From Corythucha ciliata (Eukaryota > Arthropoda > Insecta > Hemiptera > Tingidae), in NCBI GenBank assembly GCA_038030265.1, contig CM075938.1:15291009-15355008 (forward strand): a stretch of 64,000 nt of DNA, given 5' to 3'. Shown here piece by piece: positions 11,700 to 21,720 of the stretch. A program made the translations under genes and the position numbers. The notes beneath the pieces were generated by a model. That model was not told where the DNA came from, made no database searches, and saw only the letters and a program-made list of their open reading frames with translations. Every line of letters begins with the position of its first letter. Position 1 is the first letter of the stretch.

Positions 11700-13190
11700 T
11701 TACGTCTAAAAACTGATTATTTTTCTCCCCGGAATGTGGTACTTTTTGTGCTAAACTTTAAATTTTTGGCCTGAGATGGTAAATTGCGGTAATTTAGCTT
11801 TTGAAACTGCACCCTTCCATCTTCGAGACGAATATTCATTCTTAGAACACCGGCCCCTAAACTGGCAAGTTTCAGTCCTCTTCACAAGCGCGTAGCCCTT
11901 GTTGCGAAGATCTCGCCAAAATTAGTTTGGGATGCCTCTAACCAGCGAAATTTGATTTTTGTCAAAGAGTAAAGCTCCAATTAGGACCCTATCTGTGAAA
12001 CTCACAAAAAACTTATCTTGAAATGCCGTCATTACTCAATTAGTTTTCAATCTATAATAGGCGCAGTCGGGGCCAGCTTGCTCAGGATTCGCGCCCATTA
12101 AAAAAAGACCGCCCCTAAACATGCTATGTTCAGCTTGCTACTTCGCGAAAATAAGTTTTGGAAACTACCAACAAATAAAGACTGGAAAATGGTGATTTTG
12201 CGTAAAAGAAGACCTGAAACTTGCAATTTCACGAAAACATCACCATGAAATTCATATTTTATATATTTATCTCCAAAATGTTGCAATTTTGCGGCTGTCA
12301 GTCAAACAATAGGCACCGTCGGGGCTGGTTAACTCAAGGTCACTATAAAAAGGCCCCAAAACTGGAAATTCTCGAAAATAAAACCAGGAATTTGCAATTT
12401 CGCGACAATATAAATACTAGTAACTTTCGATTTCGCGAGGGTTCATCAACCAGGCAATTTCCAATTTTGCGGCTATTTAGCACTAAAATGTTGCAATTAT
12501 GCGGCTATTCGTCGAACTCTGTGGGAACTCTCGCAGCCGGCTAGCCCAGATTCTACGGTCACTAACAAAAAAAAAAAAACCTGAAACTTGAAATTTTGGG
12601 GAAAATTTGAGACCGTAAACTCGCATTTTCTAGAATATTCAGACCCAGAGAAGCCGAGAATTTACGATTTCACTCTGATTCCAGCTTTGTCACCCTTGGA
12701 ATCGGCATGGCGGGGAGAGTGCTCACTGATTAATAATAATAAGACCCGAAACTTGCAATTTTTCCGATTTTCGTCGCCGAATGTTACAATTTCAAGGTAA
12801 ATTGGATCCAATGTTGCAGCTTTTGCTCAAAATCAGTAGCTTTTGATAATGAAATTTGTTTATTGAATCACTTATCTGCTGAGTTATTCGATGACTCGCA
12901 AAGCCAAATTATTGCTTTACATTATTGCCCTTAAATATTGATTTCGCGAAGGTTTATTGTCGTAAACATTCGGTTTTGCGCGACTATTTAGTCTCAAACT
13001 TGCATATTACAGATGTTTAGCTTCGAAACTAGTAATTTCGTGGGTATTTATCATCGAATCTCGACTTTTTTGCCACATCTGTCAATTTTCGCGGTTATTT
13101 TAGACCCAAAACTGTCACTTTCATAGCTATAGCCCTGAATCTTTGCAGTTTCGTGACTATTTCACGCCGTGGTTAGTATTTTCTCTGATT
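11700..13190. repeat. Degenerate ~31 bp repeat array, flavour B
   Basis: Cores such as CTTGCAATTTCACGAAAA and TTGCAATTTTGCGGCTATT recur, with the longer 'GGCGCAGTCGGGGCCAGCTTG...CACTAAAAAAAGACC' block at about 12060-12110 and relatives near 12310 and 12520. No gene. Confidence 0.75.
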
Positions 13191-15417
13191 GATGACCTTT
13201 GGAACTTGTCCATTGATCACACCGTCTGTTTCACCACTGACTGAAGACTAGGTTCAGACGCTAAATAAACACTTTAGAAGCTGAACAATATGATTCTAGG
13301 ACAAAATTTCAATTAACGCAACAAATAGGTGAAAAACCAATTGGTGATGGTTGTTTACGAGGGATAAATTGAAGGCCTATAAGTCTTCGTAAGTTTCAAG
13401 GTCAATAAGTCAGTTTTGTCCGTTATTCATCAAGTCATATTTGCATTTTCTGCACTTCAACTCGTTTTATAGGCTAACCATTCAGGTTTGGGGGTCTAAA
13501 ATTTCAGTTTTTTGCTTGAATACTCTTCCAGTCTGGTTTGTTGAGGGGGGCAGGGGAGGGGGTTGTAAGTTTTTAAGTGACTTGTCAGTTTCTTCGAAAA
13601 AATTGAAAGTATCTCTAGGAAAAATCGATCATTTCCCCGTAGAAAATCTATTTCTTGGGAAAAATTTCAAAATTTTGTAGTTTTGCGAGTAAAATGTACA
13701 GTTTTAATGCTAATTATATACTTATTTGTATATTATACTTATTTACTATCTACCTATTTGCCCTTTCAATATCAGTTTGAACGGTTATGGGTAAATGGAA
13801 GATTCCCGAGTTTTGAGGAATACTCCGTCCCGATCCACCCCAATTGCCAGTAAACTAGTGAGCAGACTGTCGTCTGTCATATATTGCTGATTTTTGGGCC
13901 TAATCAACGAAGGAATCTGGTCGTCAACGAGCGCTTTTCTTTATTTCACGTCATTCAGCAACAAATGAAGAAGATTCAGATGGAATTCTTGCTATTTTTA
14001 CCCAAAAAATAATAAAACCCATCGAAGATTAAAGAACAGCGGGCTGTTGCCTACCTAAGCCCCCTCATCTGTATTTGACACACCTATGGAATCCTCGATA
14101 TTGGCGAGGTCATTCTCTCCCCACACACATTTAGGGTAGGGACAAATTATTAATAAATGAAAAAAATATCAATAAGGCAGTTTCTCGAGCATGAAAAAGT
14201 GAAATTCATCTATCCCCTGACACGTGACGTGTACGCTATTTGAGCTCACGCCATTTTTATCAAAATATTGACGTGGTTTCGCGCGAGAAAAACCAAACAA
14301 ACTCAACCGGGCGTACATAATTTTCACCCGCGAATATCCTTTTTTCAAGAAAATTATTCGAAATGGCCGTCCTTTTGTGTTTTAAGAAAAACATAATTTA
14401 AATATCTTAAAGCAACCACCACGGGAGCAAGTTAAAACCATATCTTGTTGCTAATTTACTTAAAACTACAACACCCAGGGGGTTAATACATCCCCCCTCC
14501 CTGTCGTCTAAGGTTGCAAAAGGAGCATCGCTTTTGGCATTAATTAATTCGGGAAAAGATAATATGAGGTATAAGGGTGGGATAGGGCTGAAGGGCTCGA
14601 TTAATTATATGTACCAGCGCAGATGTTAGGCACATGCTTGAGAGACACGTCCTCCTACCATTCTCCACTTGCTGATTTGTTGAAAATTGGTGAAGCGAAA
14701 AAAAATGTACGCTTTTTGACGGCGTATTTAATTAAAATGATGAATTTATCAGTGCGTGACCAAGATGAATATGAAAAAAGGGGGGATGATGAAAAAAAAG
14801 GTATAATTCACGATGGAGGTTTTCATTAAACAAATACTGATCACAATAAGTGGATGGAGAGAAAGTCACGCACTCCGGTACGGTAAGAACAAATGTCAAA
14901 AAATAACGAATTGCCTTTTAATAATGCGATGCCGAGGGAAAAAACAGGTTTTTCTTTCTCATTAATCGCGAAATTTATCATATAATCGCTTATTCGAGCG
15001 TAGGTAGGAGTGGCGAAGGGTTGCCTTTTTGCCTGAACTGTCTCGAACGAATTGTAGCACTAAGGTGCGTGTGACTCCAGAGCGCATTCATCAACTAACA
15101 CGTAAACCAAGAGGGGACCCTTTGGCCTTATATAGCCGTAACTAGCAGGCGTGGGATTAAACGGCTGGGTTTATGAAGGGTAGGAGGACAGTGAAATGTG
15201 CCAATGAAGAATCCCACCCTTCTCCGTCGCCGTTATACTACCCTACTTCCGTCTACATTTAAAGCCCCCTGTCACTGTTGAGGGGTGGATGGGAGAGGGG
15301 TGAGAAAGTGAAGGGAGAATTCTGGAGGACAAGTTAATTCTGCCGCTTTAATCATATCACGCGGCTCAGCGAGCAGCGACTCTCGGAACACAAATTCCAC
15401 CCGGCCTGGCCTGTTAG

Positions 15418-15426
15418 TATATAAGG
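15418..15426 (+). promoter_or_regulatory. TATA-box-like sequence
   Basis: TATATAAGG is followed about 30 bp downstream by CCCTATCACGGACTC, a spacing that fits a TATA-dependent start. It lies 470 bp upstream of the candidate exon at 15892. Sequence alone cannot show that it is used. Confidence 0.25.
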
Positions 15427-15891
15427 TCGGGCGGAGAGAATTCCCTTTTCCCTATCACGGACTCTTTACTTCCTTAAGAAAATTATCTTCACTTGGCTAA
15501 TCCAATCGCATAGCCTTACTGCCTTATTAAGGCGACACAGGCGAGTGAAAAAGGTTTGAATCTAATTCTGTATTTAAAGGTTAATATAACGCGTTACTGG
15601 AAGAGAGGCGAAGCTTGTCAAATTGTCGATCAGTTAAAAATGTAAATAAATACAAGTTGAGTGAGTTTATGTGACCCAGAGTCGATATTTTTTTTCCTAC
15701 CGGTTATACCGGATTGAAATTTACTGGTGTTGAAATTTACTGGTTTCTGGTTCGTGTGATTTCTGAACTGCACGACTTTATCTCTCTCAAATATTTAACA
15801 ACGAAAATAACTGAAATCTTCAACATCCGTAATGGTGTAAATTTAAGATTTGTAGCTAATTCGATTTTCCTTTGTTTTTGTTGTTTTGCAG

Positions 15892-15971
15892 ACGGCAACA
15901 ACAGCGGAGCTCAACTTCTGAGGCCGGGACTGTTTACCGCACTAGTCGTTTTACTGAACTTACGGCTGTGA
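15892..15971 (+). CDS. Candidate last coding exon of a GPI-anchored protein
   Basis: A strong 3' splice site (TTTGTTTTTGTTGTTTTGCAG) precedes an exon that reads, after a split first codon, GNNSGAQLLRPGLF and then a hydrophobic end, TALVVLLNLRL, directly before TGA. A small-residue cluster (NSGA), a short spacer and a 10-15 residue hydrophobic C terminus with no cytoplasmic tail form the usual C-terminal signal for GPI attachment. Many GPI-linked neural adhesion and Ly6-type proteins of insects end in such a short exon. The phase implies an intron after the first base of a codon. Upstream exons are not recognised, so the family cannot be named. A chance open stretch is possible because the exon is only 80 bp. 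Confidence 0.4.
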
Positions 15972-16275
15972 GAACCCTAAGGTAAGGCCACAATGGGCGG
16001 GTTTTATAGATTATGAGAGCCTGAGTTGTTTGAGTTCGATGAGGTCCTATAATCACAGCATCGTGAGTGTAAAAAGTCCTGTAGGTGCCTTGAAATGAGA
16101 GTAAAGGTTATTTACTGGCTAAAAATACCTCATAGACGAAGTCTTGAACATTTAATTCATAAGGGTTTTCTTTATAATCCTCTCAGCCCACCAAACGTCG
16201 CCACACGCAGGACTCCATACTCCGATAGGTTTGCGCTCTCCATTGGGTTATTCTTCTCCACCGCACCATTCACCC

Positions 16276-16320
16276 TTCACACACACACACACACACCCCC
16301 CCACACCCACACCCCTTCCC
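16276..16320. repeat. CA microsatellite and C-rich tract
   Basis: Nine or so CA dinucleotides run into CCCCCC and CACACCC blocks. Confidence 0.9.
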
Positions 16321-17089
16321 TTTTATGAGTTTACGACTCATTCGAACTATGGCCATTATGATTTATATTTGGCACGCTCTACCAAAATGAAAGGGCAAGG
16401 CATGGAAAAGGTTCAGTGCAAGGGCTCTATTTCCTTCCGTTCTCACCTTTATTCTTCCAATTGGTATTGAACCCCTTTATAACCGTAAAATGACCGTAAA
16501 TTAATTATCAACGGAAATGAGTGGCATCGAGTTAAAATACGTGCGGGCGGTCTCAGTGATACGTTAGGAAGAGGTGCGGAATGATCGCATAAATTTTGAA
16601 ACGTCAAGTGTAGGTGAGACGGGGGTGTCTGCTCACCGATCGGTTTAGATGCTCTATAAATGGCACTATCTCGCTCTTTTTTAATTAATTATGACACCTG
16701 ATATTGCCGTTGGTGATGAGAAACGGTTGATATTTCCACTTTAATGTTCAATATCTGTGAAGGTGTCATCAATTATCCCTTGAGGTATAGAAGGCTTTCA
16801 TCAAAAACGTATTGTAAATTGTCCCCCAACCGTATTTAGTGGTAGAGACGAGGATTTTACAATTTTCGCTGCTCAAACAAGCCCTTGTGATGATTGTACG
16901 CTCTGCCAGAAAATTCAGGAAAAAAACCTCAATGGCGTTAACAAATTCCATAGTTCGTACATTGTTGAGTTCGACTTGGAAACTCAAAAACACGCAAAAC
17001 AACTCGGGGAATTCAATAAAAACTTGTATTTTGGCCTCAGAAATTAGCCACTCGGTCCTTAAAGTGAAAATGTATCTTCAGCAACCTAA

Positions 17090-18850
17090 ACATTAGTTGA
17101 AAAATGACGTTTTGGCCCAGTATACCAGGGATATTAGTCATGAAACTGAAAGTGGTCATTTGTGCCACATGAGGTCACAACTCGGTCTCAAAATAGGCAA
17201 TGCCACACACTAACGAATGCTCAGTCACAGCTTGACTGACGATTTAGCTGAAAACTTTACTGTTTAGCATCAAAAGCGAGCCTTTTAGGACCCGTTTTTG
17301 GACTTGGTGGTGAATTTGGTCGCAGATAGCGGCCAATTAACGCATCGTATACTTTTTGTGGCATCAAGCTTTGGGTGCTCTAGTGGCCAGCTGGACCGGG
17401 TTCCGTGGCAAATAAACAAAAGAACCGAAACATGCAATTTCGCGTGAATTATGGTCCGATAATGTCAATTTCGAGGATATTGTGTAAACAAACTTGTTTT
17501 TTCTCCTCAAATTAGAACTCGAACTTGCAAACTCGCAAATATTTATCATCAAATGTCGCGATCGCACGGCTATTCGTCAGGCTACGGACGCAGTTTGGGG
17601 CCGTCAAGTCCGGGGTACAGGCCGCAAAATCGCTATTTTCGCGAAACTTCTAATTTTGGCGAATATGGAAAACTTGAAATTTCGCAGAATAAAGACCAGA
17701 AACTTGCAATTTAGCGAAAATAAAGGCAATAAATTTTCAATTTCACGAAAATAGGGGACAGAAAAAGAAATTTTCCGATACAATGCCAGAAACTTGCAAT
17801 TTCACAGATTCTTATCCCAGAGTGAGACCATTCCACAGATTTTTAGTTTAAACGTGAATGAATTTCTTGTGAATATTCGCCAGGGGTTGACCCTGATTTC
17901 GCACTCACTATGAAAAAAACCCGAAACGTGCAATTTCGTGAAAATGAGGACCAACAATTTGCAATTTTTCGAACATTTTCGGCAGTGTTCAACCACAGAA
18001 TTCCTAATTTCGTGGACAATTAGCTCCAAAATGTTGCAATTTAGCGGCTATACGTCAAACTTTGAGTGCTCTCGGTGCCGACTAAACGGGGTCCAGTGGT
18101 TACTGAAAAAAATAAAACGCTGAAACTCGCGAGTTCGCGGAGATAAAAAATACTGAAAACCAGCGATTTAGAGAATGTTTATTCCAAAACTTTACTATTT
18201 CGCCTGCTTTGAGCTTGAATGTGTCATGAGACTCACCCAGTTGGGGGAAACTCACAATTTCTCAGGTATATTTGACTCGAATGAACGCATTTCGTGGCTA
18301 TTGATCGTGCTTTTGACGTCTCCCGGGGCCGGCTAGACTCGACTCGACTATCTTGCACTATATAAAAAAATGGGCCTCGGCAATTGCGTTTTCGTGAAAG
18401 TAAAAACGAGATAAGGGATAATTCGATGATTTTTTGACCCGGAGCTTGCAATTTCACTGATATTTAGACCAGGAACTTATAATTTCATTTAAACTCACCT
18501 CACAATGTTGCAATTTCGCTGTGACTTGCCCCCAATGATGCAATTTCGCTGTAACTTGCCTCCAATTTTGCAATTTATCGGGTTTTTGGCTATACAATTT
18601 TTTTCCTGAAAGACTCATCTGCTAAGATATTCAATGACACGTACAATTACGCTCAAAAGTTCAATGATGGCTGGACAATTTTGGTTGTCCCTCTAAAATG
18701 CTGATTCTGTGGCTGTTTATCGTCCCAAATATGCGTAATTTTGTGACTACCACCCCATCAAACTTGCATTTTACGAGATTTACGGCCTCGAAACTTGCAT
18801 TTTTGGTGGGTTTGGCTCTTTCATAAATTATTACGCTTTCCATTTACATA
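17090..18850. repeat. Degenerate ~31 bp repeat array, flavour B
   Basis: Cores like ACTTGCAATTTAGCGAAAAT and AGACCAGAAACTTGCAATTT recur. The longer block with GTCAGGCTACGGACGCAGT is seen around 17570 and relatives near 17370, 18055 and 18310. No gene. Confidence 0.75.
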
Positions 18851-20060
18851 AATTTCTGCTCAAAAGCAATTCATTTCCACCCGATGCGATTTATCTTCAT
18901 TTCAGCCGAGAATTAGCGATTTTTCTTGCAATGAATTTGTGTTTTTCTGAACTTCAGCCGTTAATTAGCGTTTCACCTAATTTTGACCTCCTAGCGAGCC
19001 ATCGATGATAGTTTTTTTCCCCCAATTTTCACTGCTTTTTCTGAATTTTATCCGCGAATTAGCGCATTATCCTCATTTGGCCATGGATTAGCGATTTTGT
19101 TGACATTCAGCCACAAAGCACGCAATGCAGTTTTCTCCATTTTAACCATGAATTAGCGTTTTTTCCACACGTCAGCGCTTGTACTCAATTTTATCGGTCA
19201 ATTACCGATTTTCCCCCATTTTAGCCGTGAATTATATATTTATCTGAAATTTCCAGCGAATTCGTGTTTTTCCTAATTTCTTAATATTCTTTGAATTAGC
19301 CAATTTTCTCAAATTAACCCCCCCCCCCCCAAGTTAGCTATTTTTCTTTACTTAAGCCGCTAATTAGCGTTTTTCCTCATTTTAGCCGCTAATTATGGAT
19401 TTGTCTACGTTTCATAATCGAATTAGAGTTCCCCCAATTTTCGCCACGAATTACCAACTCTCTTTCTGAAATGTTGCCGTGGATTAGCGATATTTTTCAT
19501 TTTCTGGCACGAAGTTACCTTCAGAAGTTACGAATTGACGTTTTCTCCATTCAATCCGTGAATTAGCGTTTTCCTTACTTCAGCACTTCTTCTCAGTTTT
19601 ATCGATGAATTAGCAATTTTCCCCCATTTTAGCCGCGAATTAGCGATTTTTCGTTATTTTAGCGATTATTCACTATTTCAGCCGTAAATTAAGGATTTGT
19701 TATCTGCATTTTTTCCTGAGTTGAGCCACTAACTAGCGATTTTTCCCAATTTCATCCATGAATTAGCAACTTTTCTTAACTTCAGCTGCGAATTAGTGAT
19801 TTGTTCGCTTTTAGCTGCAGTTTAGCGTTTTTTCGCAGTTTGCGAAATGCATGATTCTAGCGGCTAAAGAGCGATTTTCGTCAATTTTATCAGTGAATTA
19901 GCACTTTTCTTAATTTTTCCCGCGAATTAACGTTTTTGCCACTTTCCCGCTTTTAGCCATGAATTAGCGCTTTTTTTCAGATTGAGCCATGCACGAACTG
20001 GGAATTCATGTTTTCGTAATTTCAGGCGCGGATTAGCGTTCTTTCTCAACACAATTGGTG
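18851..20060. repeat. Degenerate ~30 bp repeat array, flavour E (inverted)
   Basis: The core AGCCGCGAATTAGCGATTTT followed by TCCTCATTTT is the reverse complement of flavour E. Unit near 30 bp with drift. A C13 run lies at 19318-19330. Confidence 0.8.
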
Positions 20061-20140
20061 AATTATCGTTTTTCCAATATTTCACTGCTTTTTTTTTACA
20101 CTTTATCTGCGATTTTAGAGCTTTTTCTACCTTTATAGTA

Positions 20141-20350
20141 CTTCAGACAGACTTACGACCACTGAGTACCAAAGCGCTTTACGGTCAATGGCAGATAGAG
20201 CACACCAATAACCAAAAAGGCGAATTCTACACTTCTATAAATCCAACTATTCAACAACCATGGTTTTGGAATTTAAAAACAACGAGAAAACATACGCGAA
20301 TATTAATCAGACTAAGAGTAAAGCGCGGCATTTGTAGTTCATGTCCATGA
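20141..20350 (+). pseudogene. Non-LTR retrotransposon C-terminal remnant
   Basis: A 70-codon frame encodes a segment with the pattern WQIEH...KGEFY...INPT...PWFWNLK...RILIRLRV...CSSCP, then a stop. This spacing of W, KG-Y, PW and RLR ending near a C-x2-C pair is like the segment after the RNase H-type region in some arthropod non-LTR retrotransposons. No reverse transcriptase lies upstream, where flavour E repeat begins immediately. It is a small orphan fragment, and assignment to a clade is not possible from this much sequence. Confidence 0.4.
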
Positions 20351-20446
20351 ATCAGTTATTTTTCTCTATAATTTCAGCTGTGAATCAGTTATTTTTCTCT
20401 ATAATTTCAGCTGTGAATCAGTTATTTTTCTCTATAATTTCAGCCG
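20348..20446. repeat. Three near-perfect 33 bp tandem units
   Basis: A unit starting TGAATCAGTTATTTTTCTCT and ending AATTTCAGCTG repeats three times with a period of exactly 33 bp, beginning at 20348, 20381 and 20414. It looks like a recent local amplification of one flavour E-like unit, in contrast to the strongly diverged arrays around it. Confidence 0.9.
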
Positions 20447-20628
20447 TGAATCTCTAGCGGATCCCCCCCTCCCCGCTGTAATTAACTGTTCCAGCCTGTC
20501 TCCATCCCTTCAGGTGGTAGCCTTTTTTCCGACCGCTACCCGCGGTAGTTTATTGAACAGGGATGCCCTCCATACCTGCGGTGAAAACCATTTTGTGGGC
20601 TTCGCTCCTTTAAATGACAAATTTTACG

Positions 20629-20802
20629 GTTCGATAGATGAAGAAAGATGTTGTCGCCGGTATTTAATTGAATAAATTAAATGAAAGCGATATCTTCCGG
20701 ACGACGATGGAAGGGCATAGCCCAACACGTCCGGAAGATATCACTTTCATTTAATTTATTTAATTAAATACCGGTGACATCATATTTCTTCATCTATCGA
20801 AC
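20629..20802. repeat. Hairpin built from two inverted SINE tails
   Basis: A ~75 bp arm (20629-20703) starting GTTCGATAGATGAAGAAA is inverted at 20728-20802 with only a few mismatches. The 24 bp spacer includes GAAGGGCATAGCCCAACA. The right arm plus spacer matches the tail that follows the tRNA-like sequence at 21030-21095 (GGGCTATGCCCTTCCAT and GTCCGGAAGAT...TCACTTTCATTT). The hairpin is therefore made from the 3' part of the same retroposon family in head-to-head arrangement. Confidence 0.8.
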
Positions 20803-20932
20803 TACGTCTACGATATGATAACACCGGCATGGTTTACCTTTGTCATAAGGAGAAACGCCTAAAGTTTCGAGAAACAATGGCCCTGGGTGGAGTTCGGTTT
20901 AGCTGATCCCTCGCAGTACGACTTCCAAAGGC

Positions 20933-21005
20933 GTCACCGTGCCGCAATTGGTAGCGTGCTCGATTATTAATCCAGAGGTTGCGGGTTCGAATCCCGCCGG
21001 GGATC
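20933..21005 (+). tRNA. tRNA-Asn(ATT)-like sequence, part of a SINE
   Basis: The acceptor GTCACCG pairs with CGGGGAT (one A/G mismatch, one G-T). The D stem CCGC/GCGT has one mismatch. The anticodon stem CTCGA/TCCAG has a C-C mismatch around the loop TTATTAA, giving anticodon ATT with U33 kept. The T arm GCGGG TTCGAAT CCCGC is perfect. The mismatches and the SINE tail argue against a working tRNA gene. Confidence 0.7.
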
Positions 21006-21095
21006 CCATTTTTTCTCGAAACTCGAATCGTGTTGGGCTATGCCCTTCCATAGTCGTCCGGAAGATTTCACTTTCATTTGATTTAGTTTATTTAA
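20933..21095 (+). mobile_element. tRNA-derived SINE
   Basis: A tRNA-Asn-like head (20933-21005) is followed by T6 and then a family-specific tail (about 21015-21095) shared with the two arms of the hairpin just upstream. An internal Pol III A-box-like sequence (TGCCGCAATTGG) and B box (GGGTTCGAATC) are present. SINEs depend on a partner LINE for mobility, and none with a matching tail was seen here. The 5' limit could lie further upstream than the tRNA part. Confidence 0.65.
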
Positions 21096-21245
21096 ATTTT
21101 ACGGTGTTCGTTCCTTCAATAACCAAATTTCACGGATTTGCCACCTTAATACACATAATTTCAATGATTTGCCTATTGAAATACTGCAAATTTCACAGTT
21201 TGGCTTATCCAGGAAGCCAATTTCACAGGTTTACTTTTCACTTTT
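21096..21245. repeat. Short flavour F segment
   Basis: Units such as AATAACCAAATTTCACGGATTTGCC are related to the large F array at 59200-60560 (about 30 bp; a GAAATT core plus CCAA). Confidence 0.5.
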
Positions 21246-21353
21246 TTGTTATTTGAGGTTTTTTTGTGGCGCAGTCTTCTGTTGTTTGGGTCTTTCTGTG
21301 GTTGGGGTCTTTCCGTGGTTGGAGTTTTTCTGTGCTAGAGGATTTTTTTAAAG

Positions 21354-21486
21354 GCCCGTTCACAAGCTCTATGTTTTCGTTGTGTGGTGTCCATGCAACC
21401 TATAAAAATGCTTCATTTTTCGAGGGAAACCACTTGTTTGGTTGCATAGAATCCACGCAACGCAAACATAGAGCTTGTGAATGGGC
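21354..21486. mobile_element. Foldback MITE, family GTTCACAAGCTCT
   Basis: The left end GCCCGTTCACAAGCTCTATG is inverted at the right end (CATAGAGCTTGTGAATGGGC). An internal inverted pair reads ATGCAACC/GGTTGCAT. A longer relative lies at 55472-55752. No target duplication is clear. Confidence 0.75.
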
Positions 21487-21720
21487 TGGGGCTTTTCTGA
21501 TGAGTTTGGAGATTTGTCTGAGGTTGGAGACTTGTCCGTTGTTGTTGTTGTTGTTGTTGGTTGGTTGGTTGGTTGGCTGGTTTGTTATTGGAGGATATTT
21601 CGTGATTTTAATGGAAAAAATGAGGCATAGCGTGCTTTTGGTGGTGCTATATGCCCTGACCCCTGACACAACGCACCTTTTAAGGCCGACAAACGAAGCT
21701 ATTATTTAGCCAAAGCACGG
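21487..21720. repeat. G/T-rich simple repeats
   Basis: (GTT)n and (GGTT)n tracts at about 21537-21585 sit in a G/T-rich stretch. No gene. Confidence 0.7.

Larger units (their letters stand above)
13200..17080. other. Non-repetitive, gene-like stretch
   Basis: Repeats are mostly absent. The region contains two TATA-like sequences (TTATATAG near 15127 and TATATAAGG at 15418-15426), a CA dinucleotide tract near 16279 and a candidate terminal coding exon at 15892-15971. Apart from that exon I could not define exons with confidence. Confidence 0.4.

Noticed and set aside
16095..16328. Protein ending in a Thr-His-Thr-His run
   Set aside because: The run is the CA microsatellite translated. No other support.
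20933..21005. Functional tRNA-Asn gene
   Set aside because: Mismatches in three stems and an attached SINE tail shared with nearby copies.
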